64,000 nt of DNA from DAITBA01 sp036824005. GTDB lineage: Bacteria > Pseudomonadota > Gammaproteobacteria > Burkholderiales > Rhodocyclaceae. Location of the stretch: assembly GCA_036824005.1 (NCBI GenBank), contig DAITBA010000011.1, forward strand, positions 73,438 through 137,437, in the 5' to 3' direction. The notes under the pieces were generated by a model. That model had not been told where the DNA came from, did no database searches, and saw nothing but the letters and a program-made list of their open reading frames with translations. Positions 1-8,905 of the stretch are shown in pieces (the stretch's first letter is position 1; every line of letters starts with the position of its first letter). The translations under genes and the position numbers were made by a program.

Positions 1-205
1 TCTCTGCCACCAACGCGTACTGCAGCTTGCCCTGCGCATCCAGCGTGTGAGTGGTGAAGTTCTCGACGATGAAATCGGGATCGTGGCGTTGTTTGCCATC
101 CCGTCGCGGTTCGTCAATACGCGTCGCGCGCTCCAGCCAGAATGTCAGCCCGGCGAGCAGCGTGAGTATGGCGAGCGGGAACAGGCTGTAGGAACGTGGT
201 CGCAT
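1..205 (-). CDS. lptC: LptC, LPS export protein (N-terminal part, cut by window edge)
   Basis: The reverse strand from an ATG at 205 encodes a short basic N-terminus, one hydrophobic segment (about residues 7-22, SLFPLAILTLLAG) and then a start of the periplasmic domain with the typical DPDFIVENF stretch near residues 43-51, which matches the LptC family. LptC is a bitopic inner-membrane protein that receives LPS from LptBFG and passes it to LptA. Only about 68 residues are inside the window. It lies 12 nt downstream of kdsC, as in the common kdsD-kdsC-lptC-lptA-lptB order, so it is probably the next gene of that operon. The assignment rests on the N-terminus and the context. Confidence 0.85.
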   Translation of the reverse strand, partial: MRPRSYSLFPLAILTLLAGLTFWLERATRIDEPRRDGKQRHDPDFIVENFTTHTLDAQGKLQYALVAE

Positions 206-217
206 GGTCGGTGCGCA

Positions 218-742
218 TCAGCCGGTATAGGGCGACAGCGCCGCTTCGAGCGTACCCTGCGCGCGCAGGATGAACTCGCACACCTCGCGCACGGCACCGC
301 AGCCACCGCCTGCGCGGCTGACGTAGTCGACGCGGCGGCGTACCAGTTCGTGGCCGTCCGAAACCGTCGCGGAAAATGCACAGGCGCGCAGCAGCGGCAG
401 GTCCATCACGTCGTCGCCCATATAGCCGGCGTCGTCGATGGAAAGGCCGACCCTGGCGAGAATGTCGACCATCGCGGCCAGCTTGTCGTCTGCACCCTGA
501 CGCACGTGCTCGATGCCGAGGTTTCGGGCGCGCAGTTCCACCACCTGGGAGCGACGCGCAGTGATCACTGCCACCTGCACGCCGGCCGAGCGCAACAGCT
601 TCATGCCTTGGCCGTCCTGGGTCGAGAAGGCTTTTATCTCCTCGCCACCCGGCGTGAAGTAGAGCGTGCCATCGGTCAGCACGCCGTCCACGTCGAAAGC
701 CATGAGTTTCAGCCGCCCGGCACGGTCCGCGGCACGCATCAC
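218..742 (-). CDS. kdsC: KdsC, 3-deoxy-D-manno-octulosonate 8-phosphate phosphatase
   Basis: 174-residue HAD-superfamily phosphatase of the small, capless KdsC type. The nucleophile motif DVDGVLTDG begins at residue 17 (Asp17 nucleophile, Asp19 acid/base) and the magnesium-binding GDDVMDLPLL motif lies near residue 110. It removes phosphate from KDO-8-phosphate in the cytoplasm, the last step before KDO is activated for lipid A core assembly. The start codon overlaps the kdsD stop codon by 4 nt (ATGA), which indicates translational coupling; lptC follows. Length and motifs fit the family well. Confidence 0.95.
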   Translation of the reverse strand: MMRAADRAGRLKLMAFDVDGVLTDGTLYFTPGGEEIKAFSTQDGQGMKLLRSAGVQVAVITARRSQVVELRARNLGIEHVRQGADDKLAAMVDILARVGLSIDDAGYMGDDVMDLPLLRACAFSATVSDGHELVRRRVDYVSRAGGGCGAVREVCEFILRAQGTLEAALSPYTG

Positions 743-1722
743 ATCACCTTTGCCCGCAACAGATCGTGCGTGTTGAGGGCGCCGACAAGCTCCAATGCGG
801 CGTCCACCACGAGGATCTGGTTGATCCGATATTGCTCCATCATTTCCACGGCCTCGACGGCGAGGGCGTCCGGTCGTATCGTTCGCGGATTTCGCGTCAT
901 GACCTGCGCGATGGGCGTGCCCCGGAGGTCGGCGACGCGGTCGATGGCGCGCCGCAGGTCGCCATCGGTGAAGATGCCGGCGATGCTGCGATTCGCCGCC
1001 AGCACGGCCGTCATACCCATTCCGCCGCGCGTCATCACGAGCAGCGCCTGCGCCATGGTGGCATCCTCGGTGACTGTCGGCACGTCCTGACCGCTGCGCA
1101 TGACGTCGCGCACGTGGGTCAGCAGGCGTCGGCCAAGCGTTCCGCCTGGGTGCGAGCGCGCGAAATCATCTGCGCCGAAGCCGCGCGCGTCAAGCAACGC
1201 CACGGCTAGCGCATCGCCCAGCGCCAGCGCCGCCGTTGTGCTGGCGGTGGGCGCAAGGTTGAGGGGGCAGGCTTCCTCCTTGACACGGCCGTCGAGATGC
1301 ACGTCCGCCTCGCGGGCGAGTGAGGAATCGGCGTTGCCCGTGAGTGTGATTAGCTTGCCTCCCTGGCGCTTGACCAACGGCACAATGCTCAGCAACTCCT
1401 CACTTTCGCCGGAGTTGGACAAGGCGATGAGGACATCCTCCCGTGTGATCATGCCCAGATCGCCGTGATTCGCCTCGGCGGCGTGGACAAAGTAAGCCGG
1501 CGTGCCGGTGCTGGCGAGTGTTGCGGCGATCTTACGCGCGACATGCCCGGACTTGCCGATGCCGCTGACGATGACCCGTCCGCGGCAGCCCAGTATGAGA
1601 TCGATGGCGCGCAGGAAACTCTCGTCGAGGCGCTCCGCCAGCGCGGCAACGGCGTCCGCCTCGATGCGCAGGACGCGCCGCGCCAGATCGAGCGCGGCCG
1701 CAGAGGCGCGAGTTTGGTTCAT
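739..1722 (-). CDS. kdsD: KdsD, D-arabinose 5-phosphate isomerase
   Basis: 327 residues, matching the usual length of about 328. An N-terminal SIS sugar-isomerase domain carries SGIGKSGHVARKIA around residues 52-65, and two C-terminal CBS domains follow (about residues 200-325). It converts ribulose 5-phosphate to arabinose 5-phosphate, the committed precursor of KDO. The reading frame is open upstream of 1722, but the ATG there (MNQTRAS) gives the family length, and the longer version would run into the start of the divergent antiporter gene. It is first in the kdsD-kdsC-lptC operon, and its promoter must lie in the 67 bp shared with that antiporter gene. Confidence 0.95.
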   Translation of the reverse strand: MNQTRASAAALDLARRVLRIEADAVAALAERLDESFLRAIDLILGCRGRVIVSGIGKSGHVARKIAATLASTGTPAYFVHAAEANHGDLGMITREDVLIALSNSGESEELLSIVPLVKRQGGKLITLTGNADSSLAREADVHLDGRVKEEACPLNLAPTASTTAALALGDALAVALLDARGFGADDFARSHPGGTLGRRLLTHVRDVMRSGQDVPTVTEDATMAQALLVMTRGGMGMTAVLAANRSIAGIFTDGDLRRAIDRVADLRGTPIAQVMTRNPRTIRPDALAVEAVEMMEQYRINQILVVDAALELVGALNTHDLLRAKVM

Positions 1723-1789
1723 GGCATCGATACGGTTATCATGCGGCGACGAAGTATAGCAAACCCTTCGGCGCGCTTCCTGGCCCTCC

Positions 1790-3763
1790 ATGGCGAACAC
1801 GCTCGAACTCGTTTTGGTTCTGCTCGCCGCCGCCGTGATCGTGGTGGTGCTATTCCGTTCGCTCAATCTGCCACCCATTCTCGGCTATCTCATCGTCGGC
1901 ACGGCCATCGGCCCCCATGCGCTGAATTGGTTGCCCGATAGCACCGACACGCGGCACCTGGCAGAGTTCGGTGTGGTGTTTCTGATGTTCTCGATCGGTC
2001 TTGAGTTTTCGCTGCCCAAGCTGTTCAGCATGAAGCGCATCGTCTTCGGCCTGGGACTTGCCCAGGTCGTCCTTACATCGGCGGCAGTGATGATCGCGGC
2101 GCTGACGCTGGGAATTGCATGGCAGGGCGCGCTGGCGCTGGGCGGCGTGCTGGCGATGTCCTCCACAGCCGTCCTGTCCAAGGTGCTGGTCGAGCGCATG
2201 GAGCTCGATTCGGCTCACGGGCGCGAGATCATGGGCGTGCTTCTGTTCCAGGACTTGGCAGTGGTGCCATTCCTGGTCCTCATCCCGGCTTTCTCGGTGG
2301 GCACCGGAGGTCTTGCCAGCGTACTGGCGTTGGCGGCGTTGAAAGCAGCGGTGGCGCTGGCGCTGATACTGTATTTTGGTCCGCGGCTCATGCGTGCGTG
2401 GTTCTTCGTCGTTGCTCGCCGTCGCTCTGCCGAGTTGTTCATGCTCAATGTGCTGTTGATTACCCTGGGCCTGGCGTTTCTCACCCAATTGGCCGGACTG
2501 TCGTTGGCCCTGGGCGCGTTTCTGGCGGGGATGCTGATCTCCGAGACCGAGTACCGCTACCAGGTCGAGGAGGACATAAAGCCCTTCCGCGATGTTCTCC
2601 TGGGTCTGTTCTTCATCACCGTTGGCATGCTGCTCGACCCTCGCCTGGTTCTCCACGAATTGCTGTGGGTGCTGCTGACGTTGGTACTGCTTCTGCTCGG
2701 TAAGTTTGCCCTGATCGCCGCTTTGTCACGTCGGTTCGGCACCATGCCGGGCACGGCGCTGCGCGTTGGCCTGTGGCTGTGCGCGGGCGGCGAATTCGGC
2801 TTCGTCATGCTGTCGCAGGTCGACCGTGCCGAACTGCTGCCACCTACGACGGTCCAGATTGTTCTCGCCGCGCTTGTCCTGTCGTTGCTCCTTGCACCGC
2901 TGCTCGCGCAGTATGCCGACCGGATCGTGCTTCGGCTCGTGCCCTCGGAGTGGTTGCTGCGTTCCATGCAACTGACCAGCATCGCCGCACAGTCCATGTT
3001 CATCGACCGCCACGCAATCCTGTGCGGTTATGGGCGCAATGGCCAGTACATGGGGCGCTTCCTCGACCAGGAGGGTATTCCTTATATCGCGCTTGATCTT
3101 GACCCGGAGCGCGTGCGCGAAGCGGCGGCGGCTGGCGAGACAGTTGTCTTCGGCGACGCTGCACGGCGCGAAGCGCTCATAGCGGCCGGAATCGGCCGCG
3201 CCGCCGTGCTCGTGATCACCTACGCCGACACACCGTCGGCATTGCGGGTGATGAATCTCGTTCATCAGCTGCGACCCGATCTTCCCGTCATCGTGCGCAC
3301 CGCGGACGAAACCGATTACGACGTACTCAGTCGCGCTGGGGCAACTGAAGTCGTGCCCGAGTCACTAGAATCCTCTATCATGCTCGCCTCGCACGCGCTG
3401 GTTCTGCTGGGCGTGCCACTGAACCGGGTCTTGAGGCGGATCCGCGCGATGCGCGGCCAGCGCTACCATCTACTGCGCGGCATCTATCGAGGCGGGGAGC
3501 ATCTGGCCGAGGAGGGGTCTCAGGATCTGCACCCGGCGCGGCTGCATTCCGTCGTTCTGGCAGCCGGCGCTTACGCCATCGGCCGCACCATTGCCGAACT
3601 CGGCATTCTTGACTTGGGTATGGAAGTCAGTGCGATCCGACGCAACAGGCAGCGCCAGCTTGATCCGGGGCCGCAGACGCGCTTCGAGGCTGATGATGTC
3701 GTTGTTCTACTGGGCACACCCGAGCAGTTGGCGCGGGCCGAGGAGAAGCTTCTGAAGGGGTGA
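1790..3763 (+). CDS. KefB/KefC-type monovalent cation:proton antiporter (CPA2) with RCK domains
   Basis: 657 residues. The first about 385 residues form a Na+/H+ exchanger (CPA2) domain with around 12 hydrophobic segments. A Rossmann TrkA-N (RCK) domain follows, with GYGRNGQYMGRFL near residue 410 and an acidic residue at the end of the second strand (ALDLD). A TrkA-C domain ends the protein (about residues 570-650). It probably exchanges K+ or Na+ for protons and is gated by a ligand on the RCK domain. The family includes KefB, KefC and YbaL; I cannot tell which ion or ligand applies. A neighbouring kdsD on the opposite strand is common in betaproteobacteria. It converges on the prepilin gene downstream. 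Confidence 0.9.
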   Translation: MANTLELVLVLLAAAVIVVVLFRSLNLPPILGYLIVGTAIGPHALNWLPDSTDTRHLAEFGVVFLMFSIGLEFSLPKLFSMKRIVFGLGLAQVVLTSAAVMIAALTLGIAWQGALALGGVLAMSSTAVLSKVLVERMELDSAHGREIMGVLLFQDLAVVPFLVLIPAFSVGTGGLASVLALAALKAAVALALILYFGPRLMRAWFFVVARRRSAELFMLNVLLITLGLAFLTQLAGLSLALGAFLAGMLISETEYRYQVEEDIKPFRDVLLGLFFITVGMLLDPRLVLHELLWVLLTLVLLLLGKFALIAALSRRFGTMPGTALRVGLWLCAGGEFGFVMLSQVDRAELLPPTTVQIVLAALVLSLLLAPLLAQYADRIVLRLVPSEWLLRSMQLTSIAAQSMFIDRHAILCGYGRNGQYMGRFLDQEGIPYIALDLDPERVREAAAAGETVVFGDAARREALIAAGIGRAAVLVITYADTPSALRVMNLVHQLRPDLPVIVRTADETDYDVLSRAGATEVVPESLESSIMLASHALVLLGVPLNRVLRRIRAMRGQRYHLLRGIYRGGEHLAEEGSQDLHPARLHSVVLAAGAYAIGRTIAELGILDLGMEVSAIRRNRQRQLDPGPQTRFEADDVVVLLGTPEQLARAEEKLLKG

Positions 3764-3817
3764 CTGCTTGTGGCCGGCTTCGGGCGAGCCGCATGATGAA
3801 CGCTGCGTGATGAATCC

Positions 3818-4498
3818 CTAAAAGGCGAAGCAGACAGTGTAGGAATCGCCGTCGGTGATGGCGTTTGCTGCCGCAGGCGCTGCCGAGGTGCCTGGAACGA
3901 AGGGATCTGGCATGTTTGTCTGCAGCACGGCGCGCATCGAACCGGTGTTCGGTTGGCCGTCGTCCAGGGTTTGATCGAGTTGCCGTACGAACCGGCCCTG
4001 AATGGCGTTTGAACAGACGATGTATGTGCCCGTCATCCCGGCAATGGGCGGGTTTGCAGCGCCCTGTATGCCGATTCTTCCGCCGTCGGTATTGCGCGCA
4101 ATGTATGGATCGCCGTCGGCGTAGGCAGCGCCGAACGTCGTTGCGCCCGCTGCGAGGTTGGCAAGCCGAACATGCTGCCAGAACAACCAGGACTCGTCGG
4201 TCAGCGTTCGCGTGTTCCAGCCGCCGTTGATGACGCCATTGCCTTGCGCGCCGGCCGGGGTCGTGGCGTTGTTTGCACCGTTGATGTGAGCATTTGCGGC
4301 GGGATCGTCACCCGGCAGAGCCCGGAAGCGATCCTGGTAACCATACACGAACAGGGGAATGGTCCGGAAATCCTGGGCGAAGTTCTTGACCTTCGCGCTG
4401 TTGATCAGTTCCTGGCCCTTGAGCACGCCGCCCAGGAGCAAGCCGATGATAACCAGGACGATTGCGATCTCGACCAAAGTGAAGCCGGACTGTCGCAT
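3818..4498 (-). CDS. Type IV prepilin-like protein (minor pilin/pseudopilin)
   Basis: 226 residues with a classic class III signal: MRQSG followed by FTLVEIAIVLVI, so prepilin peptidase would cut after Gly5 and leave a mature N-terminal Phe with Glu at position 5. The hydrophobic helix covers mature residues 1-24. The globular part carries LPGDDPAA and two cysteines (VCSN and VCFAF) that could form a disulfide near the C-terminus. I chose ATG 4498; a TTG at 4504 lies nearer to the GGGAGAG ribosome site and would add two residues. It sits last, 285 bp beyond the cyclase gene, in the same direction as the MSHA-like operon. Which pilus it joins is inferred from position only. Confidence 0.85.
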   Translation of the reverse strand: MRQSGFTLVEIAIVLVIIGLLLGGVLKGQELINSAKVKNFAQDFRTIPLFVYGYQDRFRALPGDDPAANAHINGANNATTPAGAQGNGVINGGWNTRTLTDESWLFWQHVRLANLAAGATTFGAAYADGDPYIARNTDGGRIGIQGAANPPIAGMTGTYIVCSNAIQGRFVRQLDQTLDDGQPNTGSMRAVLQTNMPDPFVPGTSAAPAAANAITDGDSYTVCFAF

Positions 4499-4783
4499 TC
4501 TCAAGGTTCTCTCCCGCGTGTGGCCAACTGTGTGCAGGAAAGCACGATACCAGCCGGCATGCGCCAGTTGGGCGGCAATATTTCACAGAAGCGCGGCAGC
4601 CGAACGGGAGTGCTGCTGGCGCCCGTCGTGGTTCGGACCGGAATGACAATGCGATGCGAGTCGGTGATCCGAGGAGCACGCGGGAGGGTCGGGTAGGCCC
4701 CAATTGCGTCCGGTCAGTGCGTACGTGTACGGCCGACGCCGCGGGGGGGACGTGATCCGGACGGAGAGCCGGGCAACGTTATG

Positions 4784-6100
4784 CTAACAGGCGGCTGCGA
4801 TCGGCATTGATCCGCCGCTAAAGCGGATCGGGGTCTTCTTTCCGGCGAGCCGGTAGACGGTCATCGTACCCTTGCCCTTGAAGACGAGCGCCTGCGGATC
4901 GAAGAAATCGAAGCGGTCCCGCAGGCGGCGATAGGTGGCGGCATCGACTTGGATCATGCCGGGAACACCCTCTGATGTGATGCGGCTGGCAGTGTTCACC
5001 GTGTCGCCCCAGAGGTCGTAGATGAACTTGTTGCGCCCGACGACGCCCGCTACGACCGGTCCTGTGCTGATGCCGATGCGGATCTCCAGGCGCGCGGAAT
5101 TCACCGACGTGTCATTGCGAAGCAGCTCGCGCATGGCAACCGCCATTTCGGCGACCGCGTCGCAGTAGTCGGGGCGCTCGTTGTTGAGGCCGCCCGCGAC
5201 CATGTAGGCATCACCGATGGTCTTGATCTTCTCGAGACCGAACTTTTCAGCCAGCTCGTCGAACGAAGAAAAGATGCGGTTGAGCATTGCAAACACCTGG
5301 GTCGGGGTCATGCCCGCCGCAACCTGGGTGAAATTGACGATGTCGGCAAACATTACCGTGGCATCGGCAAAGCCGTCGGCGATTGGTTGATTGCTGCGCT
5401 TGAGACGCTCGGCTACCGGGGCGGGCAGAACGTTTAGAAGCAGCCGCTCCGAACGTTCTTGTTCATCCTGGAGCAGCCGATGCGCTTCCTTCAACCGTGA
5501 CTGCGTCTTGTCCTTCTCCTGGGCGGAAAACCTAAGCAGGAGATAGACAATCGTCGACACGGCAACGAAGTTCAAGGCGAAGAACACTATGCTAGTACGC
5601 ACAGGGATCTGCTTGTTCAGGCTGCTGCCGACGTCTGCCAGGTAGTAGTCGAAAAAACCGGAAAGTACAACCAGAAACACATAGGCAAAGAACCACGCGA
5701 TCGACTCGCGCACGCCGAGAAACAGAATGGACCCGATTGGCGCCAATAGCCCCCAAAGCACGATGCCGCTGGCGGTTATGACGTTGCCGATGCTCCACTG
5801 CACGACGAACGGGAAGAACAAAAACAGACCGAGCTGGCTGACGCGGAAGAATGCGAAATTCCCGGTCTTCAGATAGACGGCAAGATTCGTGGCAAGCAGA
5901 ATCTGGAACGCGAAGGGCAGCGTTGCGGACAGTTTCGGCCCCAGGCTCCAGTAGATGGCGAGCCAGAGCATCGAGGCAAGACTGACGAGGCCAGTCGCGA
6001 ACATGAGCAGCGACTTGTTCAGTCGCAGCTCGTCGCTGTCTTGCGGGTCGATCCCGGCGTTCCGCAATCTTTCAAGGAACCCGGGTGATAGTCCGGCCAT
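4784..6100 (-). CDS. Membrane class III adenylate/guanylate cyclase embedded in the pilus locus
   Basis: 438 residues. An N-terminal domain of about six membrane segments (residues 20-215) is joined by a charged helical linker (about 218-255, coiled-coil-like) to a C-terminal class III cyclase domain. Both metal-binding aspartates are visible, in VMFADIVNF and in KTIGDAYMV, and the C-terminal region contains the DLWGDTVNTASR segment expected for a functional homodimer. I chose ATG 6100 because AGGAGAG lies 4 nt upstream; ATG 6115 would put that site inside the coding region. It probably makes cAMP, though substrate choice cannot be read with certainty. It lies between two prepilin genes on the same strand, which suggests but does not prove a link between the second messenger and the pilus. 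Confidence 0.88.
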   Translation of the reverse strand: MAGLSPGFLERLRNAGIDPQDSDELRLNKSLLMFATGLVSLASMLWLAIYWSLGPKLSATLPFAFQILLATNLAVYLKTGNFAFFRVSQLGLFLFFPFVVQWSIGNVITASGIVLWGLLAPIGSILFLGVRESIAWFFAYVFLVVLSGFFDYYLADVGSSLNKQIPVRTSIVFFALNFVAVSTIVYLLLRFSAQEKDKTQSRLKEAHRLLQDEQERSERLLLNVLPAPVAERLKRSNQPIADGFADATVMFADIVNFTQVAAGMTPTQVFAMLNRIFSSFDELAEKFGLEKIKTIGDAYMVAGGLNNERPDYCDAVAEMAVAMRELLRNDTSVNSARLEIRIGISTGPVVAGVVGRNKFIYDLWGDTVNTASRITSEGVPGMIQVDAATYRRLRDRFDFFDPQALVFKGKGTMTVYRLAGKKTPIRFSGGSMPIAAAC

Positions 6101-6271
6101 CAAACTCTCCTGCATATACCCGAGGCATGACGCCTGCCGGCGCCGACAGGCTTGAATGCAGTGTGGCAAGAAGGGTGTCGGGGGTCAACAACACTTGGCG
6201 GATCATTGGGTTTAATCCCGGCTTAGGCCCATTCACCCATCAGGCTGAGCCGGCCGACCCCGGGCGCGGGG

Positions 6272-7042
6272 TCACGGCAGTTGACCTGCGGCGATCAAGC
6301 GGCTGTAAAGGACGTTCGGTGACAGCCACGTGACGACGTCATCGAACTCACCTTGCGGGGCATTTGCAGCCGTCGGCTCATGGCTCACGAATGCTGGATC
6401 GGCGGCAACGACAGTGTTTGGATTCGGGTTGTGGCGCTCGTCGGCGCCGGAGCCGCCAACTACACCGCTGCGGCCAAGCGAATAGACCACGGCGACCGAA
6501 CTGTTCGACAGTGTCGACGCTGCGGCGCAGGTTACCGCAGCTGTCCCCGCATTGTTCATGCCGGCTGCGCTCGAACAAATCTTCAGGTTCGGCGATAGCG
6601 CCGCGAGGGTCACAGTCTTCATGCCGTTGGTGGTGGTGAACGCGTTGCCGTTGGCGACGGTCACGGCATAGCGTAGGCGCTGCTGCCATGCGTCCAGCGC
6701 GTAGCCCTGGTTGTCAACCGGCGTGATGCCCAGAGTCGCCGCGGGCAGAAGGCCGTCGTAGGGGTTGGTGCAGTTGCCGCCGCCGGAAGGGGATTCGATG
6801 CCGTTGCTGGTTGCGGAGGCCGGGCAGGGCAGACGACCGTTGGCGACCGCGAAACCGAGCAACGCTTCGCGGATGTCCGTGAGTGTCTGTTGCGTCTGCG
6901 TCTGGTTGCGAAGGTCGATCTGGGTCGAGAGGGGTACCAGCATACCCGCAAGCAAGATGGCGACGATAAGCAGGGACAATGCCAGCTCGGTCAAAGTGAA
7001 TCCGGCGCAGGCGCGACAGCGAGAAACGCGGGTGCGTGTCAC
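6272..7042 (-). CDS. Prepilin-like protein of the MSHA-like operon
   Basis: 256 residues from a GTG at 7042, chosen because AGGA lies 8 nt upstream and because longer starts would run into the preceding gene. The leader MTRTRVSRCRACAG is followed by FTLTELALSLLIVAILLAG, a class III prepilin signal with Glu5. After the helix comes LLGFAVANGRLPCPA, a signature I associate with minor prepilins of betaproteobacterial MSHA-like loci. The globular half is rich in Asn, Ala and Gly. Last gene of the tight operon that begins at mshL, 10 nt after the gene upstream. A short GC-rich dyad (6256-6273) overlaps the stop codon but has no T-run, so it is not a convincing terminator. Confidence 0.85.
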   Translation of the reverse strand: MTRTRVSRCRACAGFTLTELALSLLIVAILLAGMLVPLSTQIDLRNQTQTQQTLTDIREALLGFAVANGRLPCPASATSNGIESPSGGGNCTNPYDGLLPAATLGITPVDNQGYALDAWQQRLRYAVTVANGNAFTTTNGMKTVTLAALSPNLKICSSAAGMNNAGTAAVTCAAASTLSNSSVAVVYSLGRSGVVGGSGADERHNPNPNTVVAADPAFVSHEPTAANAPQGEFDDVVTWLSPNVLYSRLIAAGQLP

Positions 7043-7052
7043 GGCGTTTGTC

Positions 7053-8438
7053 CTATTGCGGCGGTGATACCGCCGTGTTGAGGCAATGGGCGACATCCTG
7101 CGAGGCGGGCATCGCCGCGTCGTTCGGTGCGCTGAATGCGGGCGCACCGGCGAACTCGTAGGGCGGCGGCAGAGGCTGCACGTAGGCGGCAAGGTTCTTC
7201 CCTTCGAGGTAGTTGGCGGGGTTCACCCGGTCGCTCGTGCTCGCGCGGCGTTGGTCGCCCAGACGCTCCCCGGTGAAGAGGATGACACCGGCGCAGGCGC
7301 TGCCGTTGACCGTCATGCACTGGGTGAGAGGGCTGCACACCGCGTAGCGGAACTGATCGCGCCAATTCCGCAGAAAGCGATCCGCGGCGCCGAGCGTAGC
7401 GGGGCATGCGGATCCCGGCGTCGATAGGTCACCGACGACGGACGCCGGCACGCCGCCGAGGAGCTTCGCACCAACCGTCTGCGGTGTGTCGGGGGCAGGG
7501 AGCCCTTTTACTGCGATGCAGTTGGCGATGTCTGCCAGGAGGGCGTTGATTCCCGCAGCGAAGTCCGCGCGGCGCTTTACCGCGCCGAAAATGTCCTGCG
7601 ACGCAATGACAATTGCACTGTCCCCCACTAGCATCCCCGCCGCGCCGTCCCGCACGGGTGCGCCGATCAGCGCCTTGGGACTCGCCAGGACCGAGACATT
7701 CGCCGTTGCGTTGTTCGGCGCCCCCGGGAAGTGGTTGACGATATTGTTGAGCTGCGCCGTCGCGTTGGCCGGGTCAAGGTAGTTGCGGGCGTCGTAGTTG
7801 CCGCCGCACTCCGATACATCGTCGGTGCTCGACGTCTGGCGATTCTGCCCGACGATAGGCGGGCCGGGTGAGAATATGACCGCGACCGGCCGCTGATGTT
7901 CGTCGCTGCCGGTCAGGCTGCGTACCCCGCCCGGCTTGCCGTCTGAGACGAACACCTCGAAGTGGCCGATGGTATCCCAGTTCATGGTATCCGTCTTCTG
8001 GACGTTCTGATGGGAACCGGATACCGCATACCACAGGCATTCGCCGTGACCGTCACGAATGGGTGGCACGCCGAGTGTGCGCCACGGCAAGCGGCCGATT
8101 GCGGAGAGGTTCTTCTGATTGCCGGCGAAGTTGCCTGCTGCGACGCCTTCGTAGGGCACCAGAGGATTCCTGCTGCTGCCCAAGTCCGGCAGCGGCAGGT
8201 AGCCGAAAACCTCTCCCGGATGACTATCGCGATAGCCAATGGCATACCCGAGCAGCGCCTGCTTGGCGTGCTGGAGTGCCGCAGCGGATGCTGCGTCCCG
8301 GTCGGCGCCGCTGCGCGTCCGGCCGGTTGCACTTGCCGCCAACACCAGCACGCCGATCCCCAGTACGGCGAGGAGCAGAATCAGAGCATAACCGCGCTGC
8401 CTGCCGACACGGTGGGGAGCGCGCGAAGCTGCCGTCAT
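7053..8438 (-). CDS. Pilus-assembly protein with N-terminal anchor (PilX/minor-pilin-like), MSHA-like operon
   Basis: 461 residues. A basic N-terminus (RVGRQRGYALILLLAVLGIGVLVLAAS) looks like a divergent class III signal: it has RG followed by a hydrophobic helix, but Tyr-Ala replaces the usual Phe-Thr-Leu-x-Glu, so cleavage is uncertain. Next comes ALLGYAIGYRD followed by GYLPLPDLG, which resembles the ALLGFAVANGRLPCPA region of the next gene and suggests common ancestry. The rest is a long extracytoplasmic domain with several cysteines. Its ATG overlaps the stop codon of the upstream gene (ATGA). I do not recognise a named family. Large size and position suggest a tip or minor pilin, which is inference. 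Confidence 0.7.
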   Translation of the reverse strand: MTAASRAPHRVGRQRGYALILLLAVLGIGVLVLAASATGRTRSGADRDAASAAALQHAKQALLGYAIGYRDSHPGEVFGYLPLPDLGSSRNPLVPYEGVAAGNFAGNQKNLSAIGRLPWRTLGVPPIRDGHGECLWYAVSGSHQNVQKTDTMNWDTIGHFEVFVSDGKPGGVRSLTGSDEHQRPVAVIFSPGPPIVGQNRQTSSTDDVSECGGNYDARNYLDPANATAQLNNIVNHFPGAPNNATANVSVLASPKALIGAPVRDGAAGMLVGDSAIVIASQDIFGAVKRRADFAAGINALLADIANCIAVKGLPAPDTPQTVGAKLLGGVPASVVGDLSTPGSACPATLGAADRFLRNWRDQFRYAVCSPLTQCMTVNGSACAGVILFTGERLGDQRRASTSDRVNPANYLEGKNLAAYVQPLPPPYEFAGAPAFSAPNDAAMPASQDVAHCLNTAVSPPQ

Positions 8439-8905
8439 GGCCGGGAGGGCCGGGAGCCGACCGCGCTTCGATTGACGGAAATTCGCCCGCCACCCAGACT
8501 GTCCCGCCGCTCGCCCGTGGATCGGTCGATGGATTCGCCGACCCGGAGACTCACCTGGGCGTCGTCCGCGACGCGCAGGGTTGTTCGCGATGGATCGTCC
8601 TTGCTATGCCTTGCCACAACGCCCGCATTGCCACCGTCGTGCAGCGCCATGCCGTTGATCCAGATCGTGCCTGCGCCGGCGCTGCGCCGCACGACGCCAT
8701 CGACGGTCAGGATCTCACCTTGAACCGCGTTGTGTCCCCCGGTATTGAGCTGCCTCTGGCGCTCCAGCGCGGCGCGGGCCTGGGGCGAGAAGAACAACCG
8801 ACCAAGCATGTCTGGAGAATGCTCCTGTGCCACCGCTGGAACGGCGTTCAGCAGGCACAAAAGGACGATGGCAGACAGGCGGCGCATGCACATGGTCGTC
8901 GTCAT
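8435..8905 (-). CDS. Small secreted protein of the MSHA-like operon (MshK-position)
   Basis: 156 residues with a Sec signal peptide (MCMRRLSAIVLLCLLNAVPAVA, probable cleavage just before QEHS). After it comes LGRLFFSPQARAALERQR, a motif I know from small proteins of betaproteobacterial pilus loci, then a domain with VDGVVRRSAGAGTIWING that reads like the short pilotin or PilP/MshK-type periplasmic subunit. Overlaps both neighbours by 4 nt, so it is translated as part of the operon. By position it corresponds to mshK, but sequence alone does not prove that; the role in linking the inner-membrane complex to the secretin is inferred. Confidence 0.7.
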   Translation of the reverse strand: MTTTMCMRRLSAIVLLCLLNAVPAVAQEHSPDMLGRLFFSPQARAALERQRQLNTGGHNAVQGEILTVDGVVRRSAGAGTIWINGMALHDGGNAGVVARHSKDDPSRTTLRVADDAQVSLRVGESIDRSTGERRDSLGGGRISVNRSAVGSRPSRP

